From Trichomonas tenax (Eukaryota > Parabasalia > Trichomonadida > Trichomonadidae), in the NCBI GenBank assembly GCA_023091735.1, contig JALKBU010000004.1, forward strand, positions 94,090-158,089: DNA of 64,000 bases, read 5' to 3'. Below the pieces are notes generated by a model. The model saw only the letters and a program-made list of their open reading frames with translations, ran no database searches and was not told the DNA's origin. The first letter of the stretch is position 1, and each line of letters starts with the position of its first letter. The position numbers were made by a program, and so were the translations under genes. Below are positions 29,016 through 38,212 of the stretch, one piece after another.

Positions 29016-30488
29016 ATGGATTTAGATTGTCCTGTCCAAATCAGGATTTCATCTGATTTGGAATCACTATGGGATCAACTGGGAGTAGAACACAAGGATA
29101 GAATCGCGGTGATGGCTTCAATGCAAGAGAAATGCATGGAATTATACAATTTTCAAATATTGCAAGTACAAAAACAAGTTGCTGAGACGAAAATGCTTAT
29201 ATCGCAAATCCAAATGAAGCACAAACAGGCAATGGCGGCCTACGGAATTCCAGAAAAAGAAATATACGAAACTTTCAAAGCTATTGAAAATACGCACCTC
29301 TTGGAGCAGCTAGCGTCAGCAAAACTCGAATACGAACAGTTCAAAGTGAAGATTACCGAACAAGTCCAAAAAATCGAAACAATGGTATTAGTCTGCAAAG
29401 ATTTGTTCGACACTTTAGATGTACCACCGGAGAAGCGCGGAGAGTTCCAGGATGTCGGAGAAGCGGACTTCACACGCGAAAGAATCGAAAGATTTAGAGT
29501 CAAAATGGAATCGCTTCAGAGCGAAGTGAAAGCGCGATCTACGCAAATAGATCAGATTAAGAACAAAATCAACCTAATTATTACAAACGAAATGACTGAT
29601 TTTCAAGATGGCGATTTGAAGCTTCTCAGTTCGAAATCTGTTCACGATTCATACATCAAATCGCTAAGCGAGCTCGAGAAACGTATAACGGCTGAGAAGA
29701 ACAGACGTCTTCAGGACCTTTCGAACAAAGCAATGGTGATGATTCATATGTGGGATATTTTGGGCGTAAGCAAAGCTGAACAAGACAGTTTTCTTGCTCA
29801 GTATCCAAACATCAATGAACAGACGCTCGCTGCTATGCAAGAAGAGATCAACAAACTCACCGAAGAACGCGATAAATTGCTTCCAAAGTTGATCGAAGGA
29901 AGACGCGAAGAAGTCAATCAGTTGTGGCAAATGCTTCATATCTCCGTCGAGAATCGTCCTCACATTGTTTCTGATGGTTCTGATCTCTCATTGGAGTATA
30001 AACTTCTTGAAGATGAGATCCTCAGACTGAAGGAGTTCCAAATGAAGTGCCACGACATTTTGGAGGTCATCTTCGAAAGAGAAAGAATTATCTCCGATTA
30101 CAACTATGCGCAGAACGTAGAAAAGAACCCATTGAGACTGTTGTCAAGAGGAAAAGGAATGGCGAAGCAATTGATCAATGAAGAAAAAGCTAGAAGAAGA
30201 TACGCTGTTATTTTACCAAAGCTTAACAAGAAACTCAAAACATTACTGTTGGAATACCACAAGAAGAATAAAAGACACTTCGAGTGGGATGGAATTCCAT
30301 ATATCGAGAAACTTGAAGAAGCAGAAGTCCAGAAATCACCAAAGAGGAAGGAAAACGCTCCTTGTAATGAAATGGATGAAGGAAAAGCTTCTTCATTGCC
30401 TCGATCTCCAAAAGTTAAGATTGATTCCCCTCTTCGCCAAGTTAATTCTCCTATCAAGTCTGCTTCTTCATGCAGATTCAAGTTGTAA
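29016..30488 (+). CDS. Microtubule-bundling protein of the MAP65/PRC1/Ase1 family, 490 aa
   Basis: The protein has the family's repeated LW helix starts, ESLWDQLGV, MIHMWDILGVSKAEQDSF and EVNQLWQMLHISVENR, spread along a rod of coiled coil. It then has the conserved bundling block at about 370-435: NPLRLLSRGKGMAKQLINEE, then RRRYAVILPKLNKKLKTLLL and HFEWDGIPYIEKLEE, which aligns with the R-G-x-x-LL-K-EEK...LPKLE block of PRC1. The C-terminus is basic and serine/proline-rich (SLPRSPKVKIDSPLRQVNSP), a likely kinase-regulated microtubule-contact tail. The family crosslinks antiparallel microtubules at the spindle midzone. Length is a little under PRC1 (about 620). The first in-frame ATG is 29016; the frame is open further up (to 28929 at least) without an ATG, so a sequence error near 28951 or a longer leader is possible. 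Confidence 0.88.
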   Translation: MDLDCPVQIRISSDLESLWDQLGVEHKDRIAVMASMQEKCMELYNFQILQVQKQVAETKMLISQIQMKHKQAMAAYGIPEKEIYETFKAIENTHLLEQLASAKLEYEQFKVKITEQVQKIETMVLVCKDLFDTLDVPPEKRGEFQDVGEADFTRERIERFRVKMESLQSEVKARSTQIDQIKNKINLIITNEMTDFQDGDLKLLSSKSVHDSYIKSLSELEKRITAEKNRRLQDLSNKAMVMIHMWDILGVSKAEQDSFLAQYPNINEQTLAAMQEEINKLTEERDKLLPKLIEGRREEVNQLWQMLHISVENRPHIVSDGSDLSLEYKLLEDEILRLKEFQMKCHDILEVIFERERIISDYNYAQNVEKNPLRLLSRGKGMAKQLINEEKARRRYAVILPKLNKKLKTLLLEYHKKNKRHFEWDGIPYIEKLEEAEVQKSPKRKENAPCNEMDEGKASSLPRSPKVKIDSPLRQVNSPIKSASSCRFKL

Positions 30489-30574
30489 TTTTATTTTTTG
30501 TTTTGTTTTGTTGATTTTTGTAAACCATAATATACTATAATATAAATCAAACATATTTAATCAAACAATAAAAT

Positions 30575-31858
30575 TCAGTGTCTCTGGAGTTCTGAAAGGG
30601 ATTTAGATTTGTGCGGTTCTTTCTTTTTCGTCGGGAATTGCAATGAAATGCTTTTTGCAATTTGAACCTTTTTAAGTGGAAATTCTTCAACATTCTGTGA
30701 AGCTGGGAATGATACAAAAGACTTCGTGAAGCAGCTTAACATTGTCATATATGTGTTTGGTATCGGGTTCTCTTTGATAGTGTTCAACAAGCATTTAACT
30801 GTGCGACTATTAATCAATTGATAAGCGATCGAATCGGTGTTTAATTTCTGCTCTTCTGTAGCTGCAAGGATCTTTCTTGCTATAAGGTAAGGAGACCCCG
30901 ATGGGTGCATTCCAATGGCAACACATATATATTGTAATATTAGCTGGTGAAGAGATTTCGTTAACATATTCATCTGAAAAGATTTAAGTGAAATATTGCA
31001 GAAACTATTGGAAACTTGCGTCATCCACGAAGGAGCATTTGGAAGATTGACAGATTCTATCTTTACATCGTCAATATCAATCAACAAATGTGATTCAATG
31101 TCATCATTTGGCAAATTCTTCATCATTGATGAATGAATACCAACAATGAATGGTGATGGAGATAAAACAGTCTCAATTATGCTCTTTGGCAGGATTGGAA
31201 CAAATATATGATGCCATTTAAGTGGATAAATTAATGATGTGAGAGAATAACAAAATTGAGAGAGTTCAGATAGATTGAAAGAAGTAACAATGATGGAGGT
31301 ATCTAAAAGGAGGTAGTATATTAGTGTGGCAATTGTTTCACTATCGAATCTTTTAATTATAGGTGAAAGAACTAGACTGTTATAAATTTCATCAATCTTA
31401 CCTCTTCCCCAGATACTTCTAAGCGAGTTCATGAATGTTATAGATTCTGGATCGTCATATAAAGCATGAATAAATTGAATTGCCGATGGAATATTGTTTG
31501 AAAGAAGATTTTTAGTAACCTTAAGAGCCTCATCGAAGACATTGTAATGATAATAGTTAGAAATGAAACAAATGACTTCTTGTTGATCTTGATTCAATTC
31601 TGGATCAAATAGACAAAATGCATTGTAAAACTTCTCATCTGTTGCCATAAATCTAAACGCGAAAGATGTAGGACTGGAGATTTGCGTATCTATTGGGAAA
31701 CAGAAATGATTCAAGTTTTTAATCGATTGCTTAGATATTTCCCCATCTGAGAACAATGTCTTTGTGCTGCTGCGTTGAATGACACCAACCCATTTGAACA
31801 GTTTCTCTCCTTTGGCGCAAAATCCGTCCGGAAACATAAAGATTTTATTGACGATCAT
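30575..31858 (-). CDS. DENN-domain protein (probable Rab guanine-nucleotide exchange factor), 427 aa
   Basis: Residues about 50-330 follow the DENN layout. The upstream part has HFCFPIDTQISS, then SFAFRFMATDEKFYNAFCLF. The core has IIKRFDSETIATLIYYLLLD, then SFNLSELSQFCYSLTSLIYP and LKWHHIFVPILPKSIIETVL, followed by SPSPFIVGIHSS, the typical cDENN run (L-x-P-L-x-W-x-H-x-[FY]-x-P-x-LP, then P-x-PF-[IL]-x-G). A helical dDENN-like tail and a basic C-terminus (FPTKKKEPHKSKSL) follow. DENN proteins activate Rab GTPases in membrane traffic, fitting the two BEACH proteins in the window functionally, though they are not neighbours. It converges on the MAP65 gene with 86 nt between the stops. The ATG at 31858 is preceded by GATCAAAATT, a poor Inr. 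Confidence 0.85.
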   Translation of the reverse strand: MIVNKIFMFPDGFCAKGEKLFKWVGVIQRSSTKTLFSDGEISKQSIKNLNHFCFPIDTQISSPTSFAFRFMATDEKFYNAFCLFDPELNQDQQEVICFISNYYHYNVFDEALKVTKNLLSNNIPSAIQFIHALYDDPESITFMNSLRSIWGRGKIDEIYNSLVLSPIIKRFDSETIATLIYYLLLDTSIIVTSFNLSELSQFCYSLTSLIYPLKWHHIFVPILPKSIIETVLSPSPFIVGIHSSMMKNLPNDDIESHLLIDIDDVKIESVNLPNAPSWMTQVSNSFCNISLKSFQMNMLTKSLHQLILQYICVAIGMHPSGSPYLIARKILAATEEQKLNTDSIAYQLINSRTVKCLLNTIKENPIPNTYMTMLSCFTKSFVSFPASQNVEEFPLKKVQIAKSISLQFPTKKKEPHKSKSLSELQRH

Positions 31859-32017
31859 ATCTCACTCAATTTTGATCACCTAAATTGTTGACGTCAAATT
31901 CTGGAATTAGCATTTATGGATCCACAAAAATCTGTGGCTTTTTTTGAAAACCGAATAAATTGACTGCTTTACTTGACAATTTTTTTGAGGTTACAACCAA
32001 ATTTACACTATATGTAG
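31859..32017. other. Short intergenic stretch before the TIR element
   Basis: About 160 nt upstream of the DENN gene. No feature apart from the weak Inr candidate mentioned for that gene. Confidence 0.5.
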
Positions 32018-32046
32018 TAACGTAATTCATTTTTCGCCTTAAAAAA
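32018..32046 (+). repeat. Left terminal inverted repeat
   Basis: Pairs with 33366-33394; 28 of 29 positions are complementary by eye. The flanks are TATATGTAG on the left and TACAGATT on the right, with no obvious target-site duplication. Confidence 0.75.
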
Positions 32047-33365
32047 TCGTCACCAATTGAGAACTATTGCCGACCATCGTCAATTTGCTATCGTCCTTCG
32101 TCAATTTGCCAGAATGCGGATCCAATACCAGCATATGTTAGTAAATATGTATGCAAAAAATTAGACCTCGTTGTGAATCAAAAATTTTGTTGAACATTTA
32201 AAAACTCAATATTCAGCCTTGATTTCAAGAAGATAGGCATAAAATAGCATAATAAAGCCGTACACACAATAATAGTTTCTGATTTTCAATCAGAAAGCTG
32301 ACATTTTTCAACAAATTGCCTTTTCATATGGTAACTACTTCTTTATGGATTCAAAAGGATAAAGTTCTTCGTTCAGGTACCGTGTGGCGTTGAGCCATCC
32401 ACTATTTTTATCATTCCGTTCGATATTTAATGACAATCTTTTATTTTTCTTATTTTCAGCATCAAAATACAAACGTTATGCTTGCCAAAACGCGAATACA
32501 TGTATGTGATTACATTAATCGCAAAGACAATGCACCATGAACTTTCAGATCGAAATTTTGCAAGTTATGAAAGCGCGAACACCAAATAATGCATCAACAA
32601 ATACTTTAAATCACTATGCAAGGCTTCTGAGCCTTATGGTGCCCCTCTATGCCCTATCTAAATTACAATAAATATTTTATCATTTCAATTCCTCAGTAAA
32701 TCACATCTTTTTTATTATTTTAATGTTTACTACAATAAAGCACAGCATATTTATGAGTTAAAACTTCTAATGATGACTTTTTTGAATCATAATTTTGATT
32801 TTCAAGTTTTTTAGCCTAGATAAAAAGTTATTTTTGCGGTCCATTTACAAATTTTATGGTCCATCGCAGAAGGGCGCTGAAACGACCGCAAAGCTATGAT
32901 TCGATGCACCTTAGGGGCCTCCTTTCACTGCCCCACCAAACAGAGCGCTCATGCTCACAAATTTAGGTGAATTACAAATCAAAGAAAATTTCATTACATT
33001 TAAGCCGTCTTTAGATTGGATGACGATATAGAAACGGTCGACACACATTACATGCGATATTCAACATCTTGCAAAAAAATCAAAATACACAAGTCTAAAG
33101 CGATATTGCCTGGAACGAGATGGCGACTTTCAGCAACCGGAGTTTGAGTACCAGCAGCCAGAAGAAGACATCTTACAGCTAGAAAACATGTTTTCATTCA
33201 TTAATTTCTATCCTATTAACTTGAATTTTTGTAAAATTTTTTATTTGTTTTTCTATTAGCTTGACATGCCTAGTGTTTATATTTATCATTAACTCATACA
33301 GCATAATTATTTTACACGAAAAGTGACTGTTAAATTGCCAAGTAAAGCATTCAAAAGGCTGGTTG

Positions 33366-33394
33366 TTTTTTAAGGCGAAAAATGAACTACGTTA
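33366..33394 (-). repeat. Right terminal inverted repeat
   Basis: TTTTTTAAGGCGAAAAATGA and onward, complementary to 32018-32046 with one mismatch (A/G at the seventh to eighth base from the outer end). Confidence 0.75.
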
Positions 33395-33654
33395 TACAGA
33401 TTGTGATTTTTCGGGGGTAATACAAAAATTTGGCTAACCCAAAAAATCCTCAATCTGAGAATATCCATAATCATAACTTCCCTAATATATAAAATAAACA
33501 ATTTTCCTATAATCTATATCGAAATCTTAATAATTTCTTATAATGTGTTATTAAAATATATTGTTTCTGTAATAATTAAAATTCTTATGGTAGAGATTTA
33601 TTAATAATGTCACGCACAGAAAGTTGTCACGAAAAAGTGACACAAAAGTGATAT

Positions 33655-34174
33655 TATCTGACATGTAAAGTTGTCAGAATTAGGGATTTATGTGTCAAAA
33701 TATCAATATTTTTGGCATGTAAAGTCCTATAATCATTTAAATTATGTGTTAGTTTTTATTTCAAAATTGCGTCTGACGGGAAGAACTGGGGACTACATTG
33801 ACACAGGTACCACGCATGTTAGTAGCTAAACTCATAGATCTTCCTTTCATGCGCCATCATTAAGAAATCAAAGATTTCCACTTCAGAATGCCTCTGAAGA
33901 GCAAAATTAAATGCTTGATTGGGACTTGTAGCCAGTTCTTCCTTTCAGAAGCATTCTGTAAAGTAAATCGCTGATTAATTCGAAGATCGAGTCTGAAAGG
34001 AAGAACTGTGGACTGGATTGCTAGCATTTTGGCTACAAGTGCCAATGAAGCACTTAATTTTTCTTTTCAAAGTAAATTTAAACAAATATAGGATATCATT
34101 CTTCCAATAATCATTTATAATGACACGCCACGTAAATATTTATTTGTCAAATATTTATGTTTACATGTCAGATA
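33655..34174. repeat. Palindromic repeat cluster, possible MITE-like element
   Basis: A perfect 15-nt inverted repeat bounds the region: TATCTGACATGTAAA at 33655-33669 and TTTACATGTCAGATA at 34160-34174. Inside, 33901-33949 and 33992-34063 form a large imperfect hairpin. Its arms share ACTTGTAGCC / GGCTACAAGT and AGTTCTTCCTTTCAGA / TCTGAAAGGAAGAACT; one arm has about 23 extra bases. A third copy of the TCTGA(M)RGGAAGAACTG block lies at 33771. The apparent 61-codon minus-strand frame here (33860-34045) is just this repeat, not a gene. Confidence 0.65.
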
Positions 34175-34860
34175 CTATCTCCTCGTTTTTTTCAGAAATG
34201 TAGCTACCGTTGACCAATTGTTCATCGTTTAATCCTTCGCACTTCATTTATAGTGCTTAAATGTCACCAATTTTTTGATGAAAAGAAATTCAGTTTTTAA
34301 TGATAAGTTATTAAGGGTTAATATTGTGAGGTTTACAAATACTCTTAATTTTTTAAATTCAATTTACGTGTCAAAAATATTTTTTATTCTAAAGATCTTT
34401 GAGGACATATAAAGACTTATCCCTCAATTATGAATATTTCATGTTCAAACATTCTATATTTGTTCAAAATGTCATTTTTCAAAAACTCTCTCCAATATTA
34501 GAGATCTGAGGTCTATAACCTAAATATAGTAAAATAAGGTAGCAATGCCCTAAAATTATCTCCCATATTCATTTCTTCCTTTTTTTTTCAAGTTCGAAGT
34601 GTTTTCAAAATGGTTCAGGTATTGATATATTTTATCAAATGAATTCATTACCATGTAAATCGCTATTGTTACTTTATGAATTTTAGCAAATTACAGATGT
34701 TACAGGCAAAGATAGTTATCTTTCTATAATATTGGAAATAGAGTAAGTGTAACACATTTAGATGACATCATATTGTTCTTCTTCAGAAATTAAACATAAA
34801 ATTGCAGATTCTTTTTTAATTTTGAAACAAATTGATAAAAAATATTTCGCATTTAATTGT
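34175..34860. other. Intergenic, AT-rich
   Basis: About 690 nt. A mini-ORF near 34611 (ATGGTTCAG) followed by GTATTG caught my eye as a possible short first exon, but it lacks the trichomonad intron consensus. No supported feature. Confidence 0.45.
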
Positions 34861-35220
34861 AGGGGGTTCTTCTTTGAACTGATAAGCACTAGACAAGGGA
34901 TCATCTTATGCAACTGAAGCATAAGGATTAGTTGAATTAATTTCTTCGATACTTGTTTTTGCTGGCGTTGCTCCTGAAATCATAGCTTCGGATTTGCTGT
35001 ACTCAGCCTTGAAAATTTTCAATCTTGTTCAACAATATAATTTGCTAAAAACACATATTTTGAAAGTAATATTAAAATTATCTAAGTGACGTAGAGGGTA
35101 TACTATGTGTTTGACAATTGAAACAGATGCAGCACAGAAAATAATTCCGATATCCGCTAAGAATAGTTCGCCTTCTTGCCTAGAAGTATTAGTTCTAGCA
35201 AAAATCGCGAATTTCAACAA
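34861..35220 (-). pseudogene. Decayed coding remnant of unknown family
   Basis: The minus strand contains two coding-like stretches in different frames. One is FARTNTSRQEGELFLADIGI and onward (35200-35030). The other is KAEYSKSEAMISGATPAKTS then INSTNPYASVA-stop (about 35010-34910). The second has the polar, Ser/Pro/Thr-rich look of the cytosolic tail of a trichomonad membrane protein. Stops and a frame change break it. I do not recognise the family, and it may be chance. Confidence 0.3.
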
Positions 35221-35356
35221 CGTTATTCAAAATTTCAATTTGAGCGTAAATTTATAAGAATACTGATTTAAGGACCGAAGAAATTGTACAAATTAATGTT
35301 GTTATTGATCTTTCCAATGAATATGAAGTTGTTTAATGTTAAGGTTAATATAAGTG

Positions 35357-35368
35357 TCACTTTTCATT
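35357..35368 (+). promoter_or_regulatory. Consensus Inr of the NXF-like gene
   Basis: TCACTTTTCATT with A+1 at 35359, ten nt before ATG 35369. This is an essentially perfect trichomonad initiator (TCAYTWYTCATT) and the strongest in the window. It shows that the in-frame GTG at 35354 is not the start. Confidence 0.8.
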
Positions 35369-36295
35369 ATGCAAAAAAATCGTTTTGAAATAAGGTCTCG
35401 AAAATGCAATGATTATAAAAATAACTATCATAGATATCGAGTTCTAGTTACAAACTACTTGAAATACGAGTTTCCAAGCAATGTAATCGATTATTTAAAA
35501 CAATATATTTATCGATATTCTGGAAATTCATTGAGCATCAAAAATTTATCTACTGACGATGAAGGAATCGTATTTAGTCTACAGTCATCAAGACAATATG
35601 AAATGATTTTAAATTATTCGGGAATTTATTATCATAATGCTTATATTTGGATAACTCCTTTCATATCTGAACTTAAAAGGCAGGATTATATACTACTGAA
35701 GATATTTGAAAAGAATTATTCAAATTTTATTGTTGATTTATCTAATCTTTTTGATAAAATGACTGAAATAGAGCCAAGTGGCTTTGAACTTAATACCCGA
35801 AACAAAAATCACCTTAGGTATCTATTTTACATACTCGGAAGAGAAATGAAAAAAGATAATGTTTTAGTTAAAGTTATAAAATTACAAAACAATGATTTAA
35901 CAAATATCGATTTTTTAGATAACGTATTAGGTTTCTTTCCAAGCTTGAGAGAACTTGATTTAACAGGGAATCCTTTGAATAGTATTCCAATTTCAACGAA
36001 ATTTTCTCATGTTCGAATAATTGGTCAACTAGCTTCAAAAATGACTTCTCAAGAAAATAATCAACAAACTGCTCAATGGCGTAATGCACCTCCAATTCAA
36101 CCATATTATGCTTGGCAAAATGGTCTTCCAATTCAACAACCCGTTCAATTCAATGCATTCCCTGCTCAGCAACCAGTAAATGAAGGATCTTCAGAAGCTT
36201 CACAAGGAATAATGAGATGGGATGAGTTGCCTCTTTCATCTCAACAAAATCAAAAACCAAAGGACATAACAGGAGGATGGAAAAAACGTGTTTGA
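35369..36295 (+). CDS. NXF1/TAP/Mex67-like mRNA export factor, short form, 308 aa
   Basis: The start ATG follows a perfect Inr by ten nt. Residues about 1-95 resemble the RNA-binding (RRM-like) domain of TAP: RFEIRSRKCNDYKN, a run of helix and strand, then YEMILNYSGIYYHNAYIWI, which parallels the NYKILDxENRxISI end of the NXF1 RRM. A helical linker is followed by the leucine-rich repeat block VKVIKLQNNDLTNIDFLDNV then FFPSLRELDLTGNPLNS (about 170-210), close in form to the NXF LRR (LSNNRL ... P-x-L-x-x-LxLSGNxL). The C-terminus is Gln/Pro/Ala-rich (about 225-290). The NTF2-like and UBA domains of full NXF1 are absent. It probably binds mRNA for export. LRR plus RRM could also suit another RNA-binding protein, so the family call is moderate. 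Confidence 0.6.
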   Translation: MQKNRFEIRSRKCNDYKNNYHRYRVLVTNYLKYEFPSNVIDYLKQYIYRYSGNSLSIKNLSTDDEGIVFSLQSSRQYEMILNYSGIYYHNAYIWITPFISELKRQDYILLKIFEKNYSNFIVDLSNLFDKMTEIEPSGFELNTRNKNHLRYLFYILGREMKKDNVLVKVIKLQNNDLTNIDFLDNVLGFFPSLRELDLTGNPLNSIPISTKFSHVRIIGQLASKMTSQENNQQTAQWRNAPPIQPYYAWQNGLPIQQPVQFNAFPAQQPVNEGSSEASQGIMRWDELPLSSQQNQKPKDITGGWKKRV

Positions 36296-36398
36296 AAACT
36301 TACAATATGTGCGGAAGAAGCAACTCTGGACCATACTTATAATATATAATTTTATTATTGTTAAAATTTTCATATTAAATTTTGATGACGATCAAATG

Positions 36399-36410
36399 TC
36401 ACATTTTTAC
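36399..36410 (+). promoter_or_regulatory. Inr element of the ankyrin gene
   Basis: TCACATTTTTAC with A+1 at 36401, 12 nt before ATG 36413. Confidence 0.6.
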
Positions 36411-36412
36411 AA

Positions 36413-38119
36413 ATGTTAATTGATGATTTCGCGAAGATTGAGGATAAAATATTCAGTATTAACGAAATTAATTATGATAACGTTGTAGAACTTATTGACT
36501 CCATGATAAATCCACAGACAAAAGAATACTTTTTTAGTTTAATTTCTGATGCTGCTTTTTTCATGACGAGAAATAAGAAATTATTCGGCAATTTGAAGAA
36601 AAAATATGTAGGTGAAAAGGTAAGATATACCGCGGAAATACAAAAGATGCCAATCATTGACTTTTTTGTTAATGATGATTTAAATAATTTTATCTTAATG
36701 ACTTCAGATAAAGGAAATGATATCAATGATCGGGTTTATTATCCTGATGTATTTGGTGCTATTGATTATCTATCATTAGCAGCTCTTTATGGAGCTACAA
36801 CAATTTTCAATTTTATATTAGCAAATAATGTCCAATTACATGAGAAAGCACTAAATTTTGCTGTTCAAGGTGGCAATCAAGAAATTGTTGAAACTTTCGC
36901 ACGTGGAGGCTTTAATTTTTCGAAACATTTAACGACTGCAATTGAACAACATAATAATGAGATTGCTTCATTTATTTTATATGAATATGAAGTTATAGAT
37001 ATTTTAAGTGCACTTAATTGTTGCATTTCTCATTATAATACATCATTTTTCAAAGTTCTGATCGAGTTTGATTTATCCCATAAAAGAATGATTTGCAACA
37101 GTGCAACAGTTTTAGTTAAAGCCATTTCAAATAAAAGAAATGATCTTGTGAGATATTTGATTGATAATGGATCTCTAATTACAAGAGAAATGGTTTTTGA
37201 TGAAGAATTCAATAGATATAATGCGATTAGTCCAATCACGGAAGCTGTTGTTCAAGATAACATTGAAGTCGTTAAATGGCTTCTAGAAAAAGGAGTCAGT
37301 GCAAGTGAAAGCTGTAAATTCTTACAAACACCTCTCTTTGTTTGTAAATCTAAGGAAATGGTTGATCTTTTATTAGAACACGGAGCCCAAATCAATCATA
37401 TTGATTTTGACAAAGAAAATGCATTGCACAAATTAATTGTTTCTAATCAATATGAAGCCGCCGCAGAATTAATAAGAAAAGGATGTGATATTGGTGTCTT
37501 GAATTCTTGTTTTGAAGATAACAATGAAATAATATTTTCTCTCATCAAAGATTTTGATATAAGATTCGATAATCAGCCTTTAGTGTGTCCTTTATTTAAT
37601 TACCATGATAAATACATTGCAATGTTAATCGATAGAAATGTGAATATTGATAAGATTAATTTAAAAACAGTAATCAAAGAAAACATGATATCAACTTTCA
37701 AAAGTCTTATTGGAAAAATAGATTTTACCAAATATGTTTCTTTTAGAAGATTACCAATTCATTATGCTGCATTTTATTCTCCTGAAATATTAAGTATGAT
37801 TCTTGAAAATGATAAAGATCATTCGATGATGAACGCGCAAGATGTATTTGGAAAGACACCACTGCATTATGCAGTTTTGAAATCAAAAACGGTTGAAACA
37901 TTGGTGGAAAATTCATGCAATTTAAACATAATTGATAAAAGAGGAAACACACCTTTGATTCGTGCAGCTCAAAGACACAATATAACTTTATGTAATTATT
38001 TCTTACAACATAATGCAGATCCTTCTATCAAAAACAAAGGAGGGAGGGATTTTAAATCATTTTTAAAGTCAAAATACAAACATGATTTGTCAGATAGACA
38101 TAAAATGGAAAACAAATGA
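36413..38119 (+). CDS. Ankyrin repeat protein, 568 aa
   Basis: Start supported by an Inr 12 nt upstream. Residues 1-110 form a helical N-terminal region typical of the large trichomonad ankyrin family (DUF3447-like style). From about 120 on there are degenerate ankyrin units: LSLAALYGATTIFNFILANN, ALNFAVQGGNQEIVETFARG, and so on. The best-kept repeats are near the C-terminus: RRLPIHYAAFYSPEILSMIL, GKTPLHYAVLKSKTVETLVE and GNTPLIRAAQRHNITLCNYF followed by LQHNADPSIKN. No signal peptide or catalytic domain is visible. Ankyrin repeats bind proteins; the partner is unknown. It lies 117 nt after the NXF-like gene on the same strand and converges on the second BEACH gene (93 nt between stops). Confidence 0.9.
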   Translation: MLIDDFAKIEDKIFSINEINYDNVVELIDSMINPQTKEYFFSLISDAAFFMTRNKKLFGNLKKKYVGEKVRYTAEIQKMPIIDFFVNDDLNNFILMTSDKGNDINDRVYYPDVFGAIDYLSLAALYGATTIFNFILANNVQLHEKALNFAVQGGNQEIVETFARGGFNFSKHLTTAIEQHNNEIASFILYEYEVIDILSALNCCISHYNTSFFKVLIEFDLSHKRMICNSATVLVKAISNKRNDLVRYLIDNGSLITREMVFDEEFNRYNAISPITEAVVQDNIEVVKWLLEKGVSASESCKFLQTPLFVCKSKEMVDLLLEHGAQINHIDFDKENALHKLIVSNQYEAAAELIRKGCDIGVLNSCFEDNNEIIFSLIKDFDIRFDNQPLVCPLFNYHDKYIAMLIDRNVNIDKINLKTVIKENMISTFKSLIGKIDFTKYVSFRRLPIHYAAFYSPEILSMILENDKDHSMMNAQDVFGKTPLHYAVLKSKTVETLVENSCNLNIIDKRGNTPLIRAAQRHNITLCNYFLQHNADPSIKNKGGRDFKSFLKSKYKHDLSDRHKMENK

Positions 38120-38212
38120 TTTTTTGTATAATATACTAAAGATATTTATTAATAACAAATATATATGATATTATGCTTTCAAAAAGCACAATAGTAATAA
38201 TATAAAAACAAA

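Larger units (their letters stand above)
32018..33394. mobile_element. 1.38-kb element bounded by 29-nt terminal inverted repeats, non-autonomous or decayed
   Basis: The segment is closed by near-perfect inverted repeats: TAACGTAATTCATTTTTCGC and onward at 32018-32046, and its complement at 33366-33394 (one mismatch in 29). No ORF over about 60 codons lies within. Short protein-like stretches exist in the plus strand (for example near 32460-32650 and 33060-33200) but are broken by stops. The overall size is close to mariner-type elements of T. vaginalis (about 1.3 kb, TIR of about 28 nt), yet I can see neither a transposase with a DDE/D motif nor a clean TA duplication, so the family is open. 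It may be a deletion derivative or a MITE. Confidence 0.55.

Noticed and set aside
33860..34045. 61-codon minus-strand frame
   Set aside because: It lies wholly inside the palindromic repeat cluster and its two halves are the repeat read in opposite senses.
34605..34700. Possible short first exon ATGGTTCAG followed by GTATTG
   Set aside because: The trichomonad 5' splice site is GTATGT, and no ACTAACACACAG branch/3' site follows. The downstream sequence is not coding.
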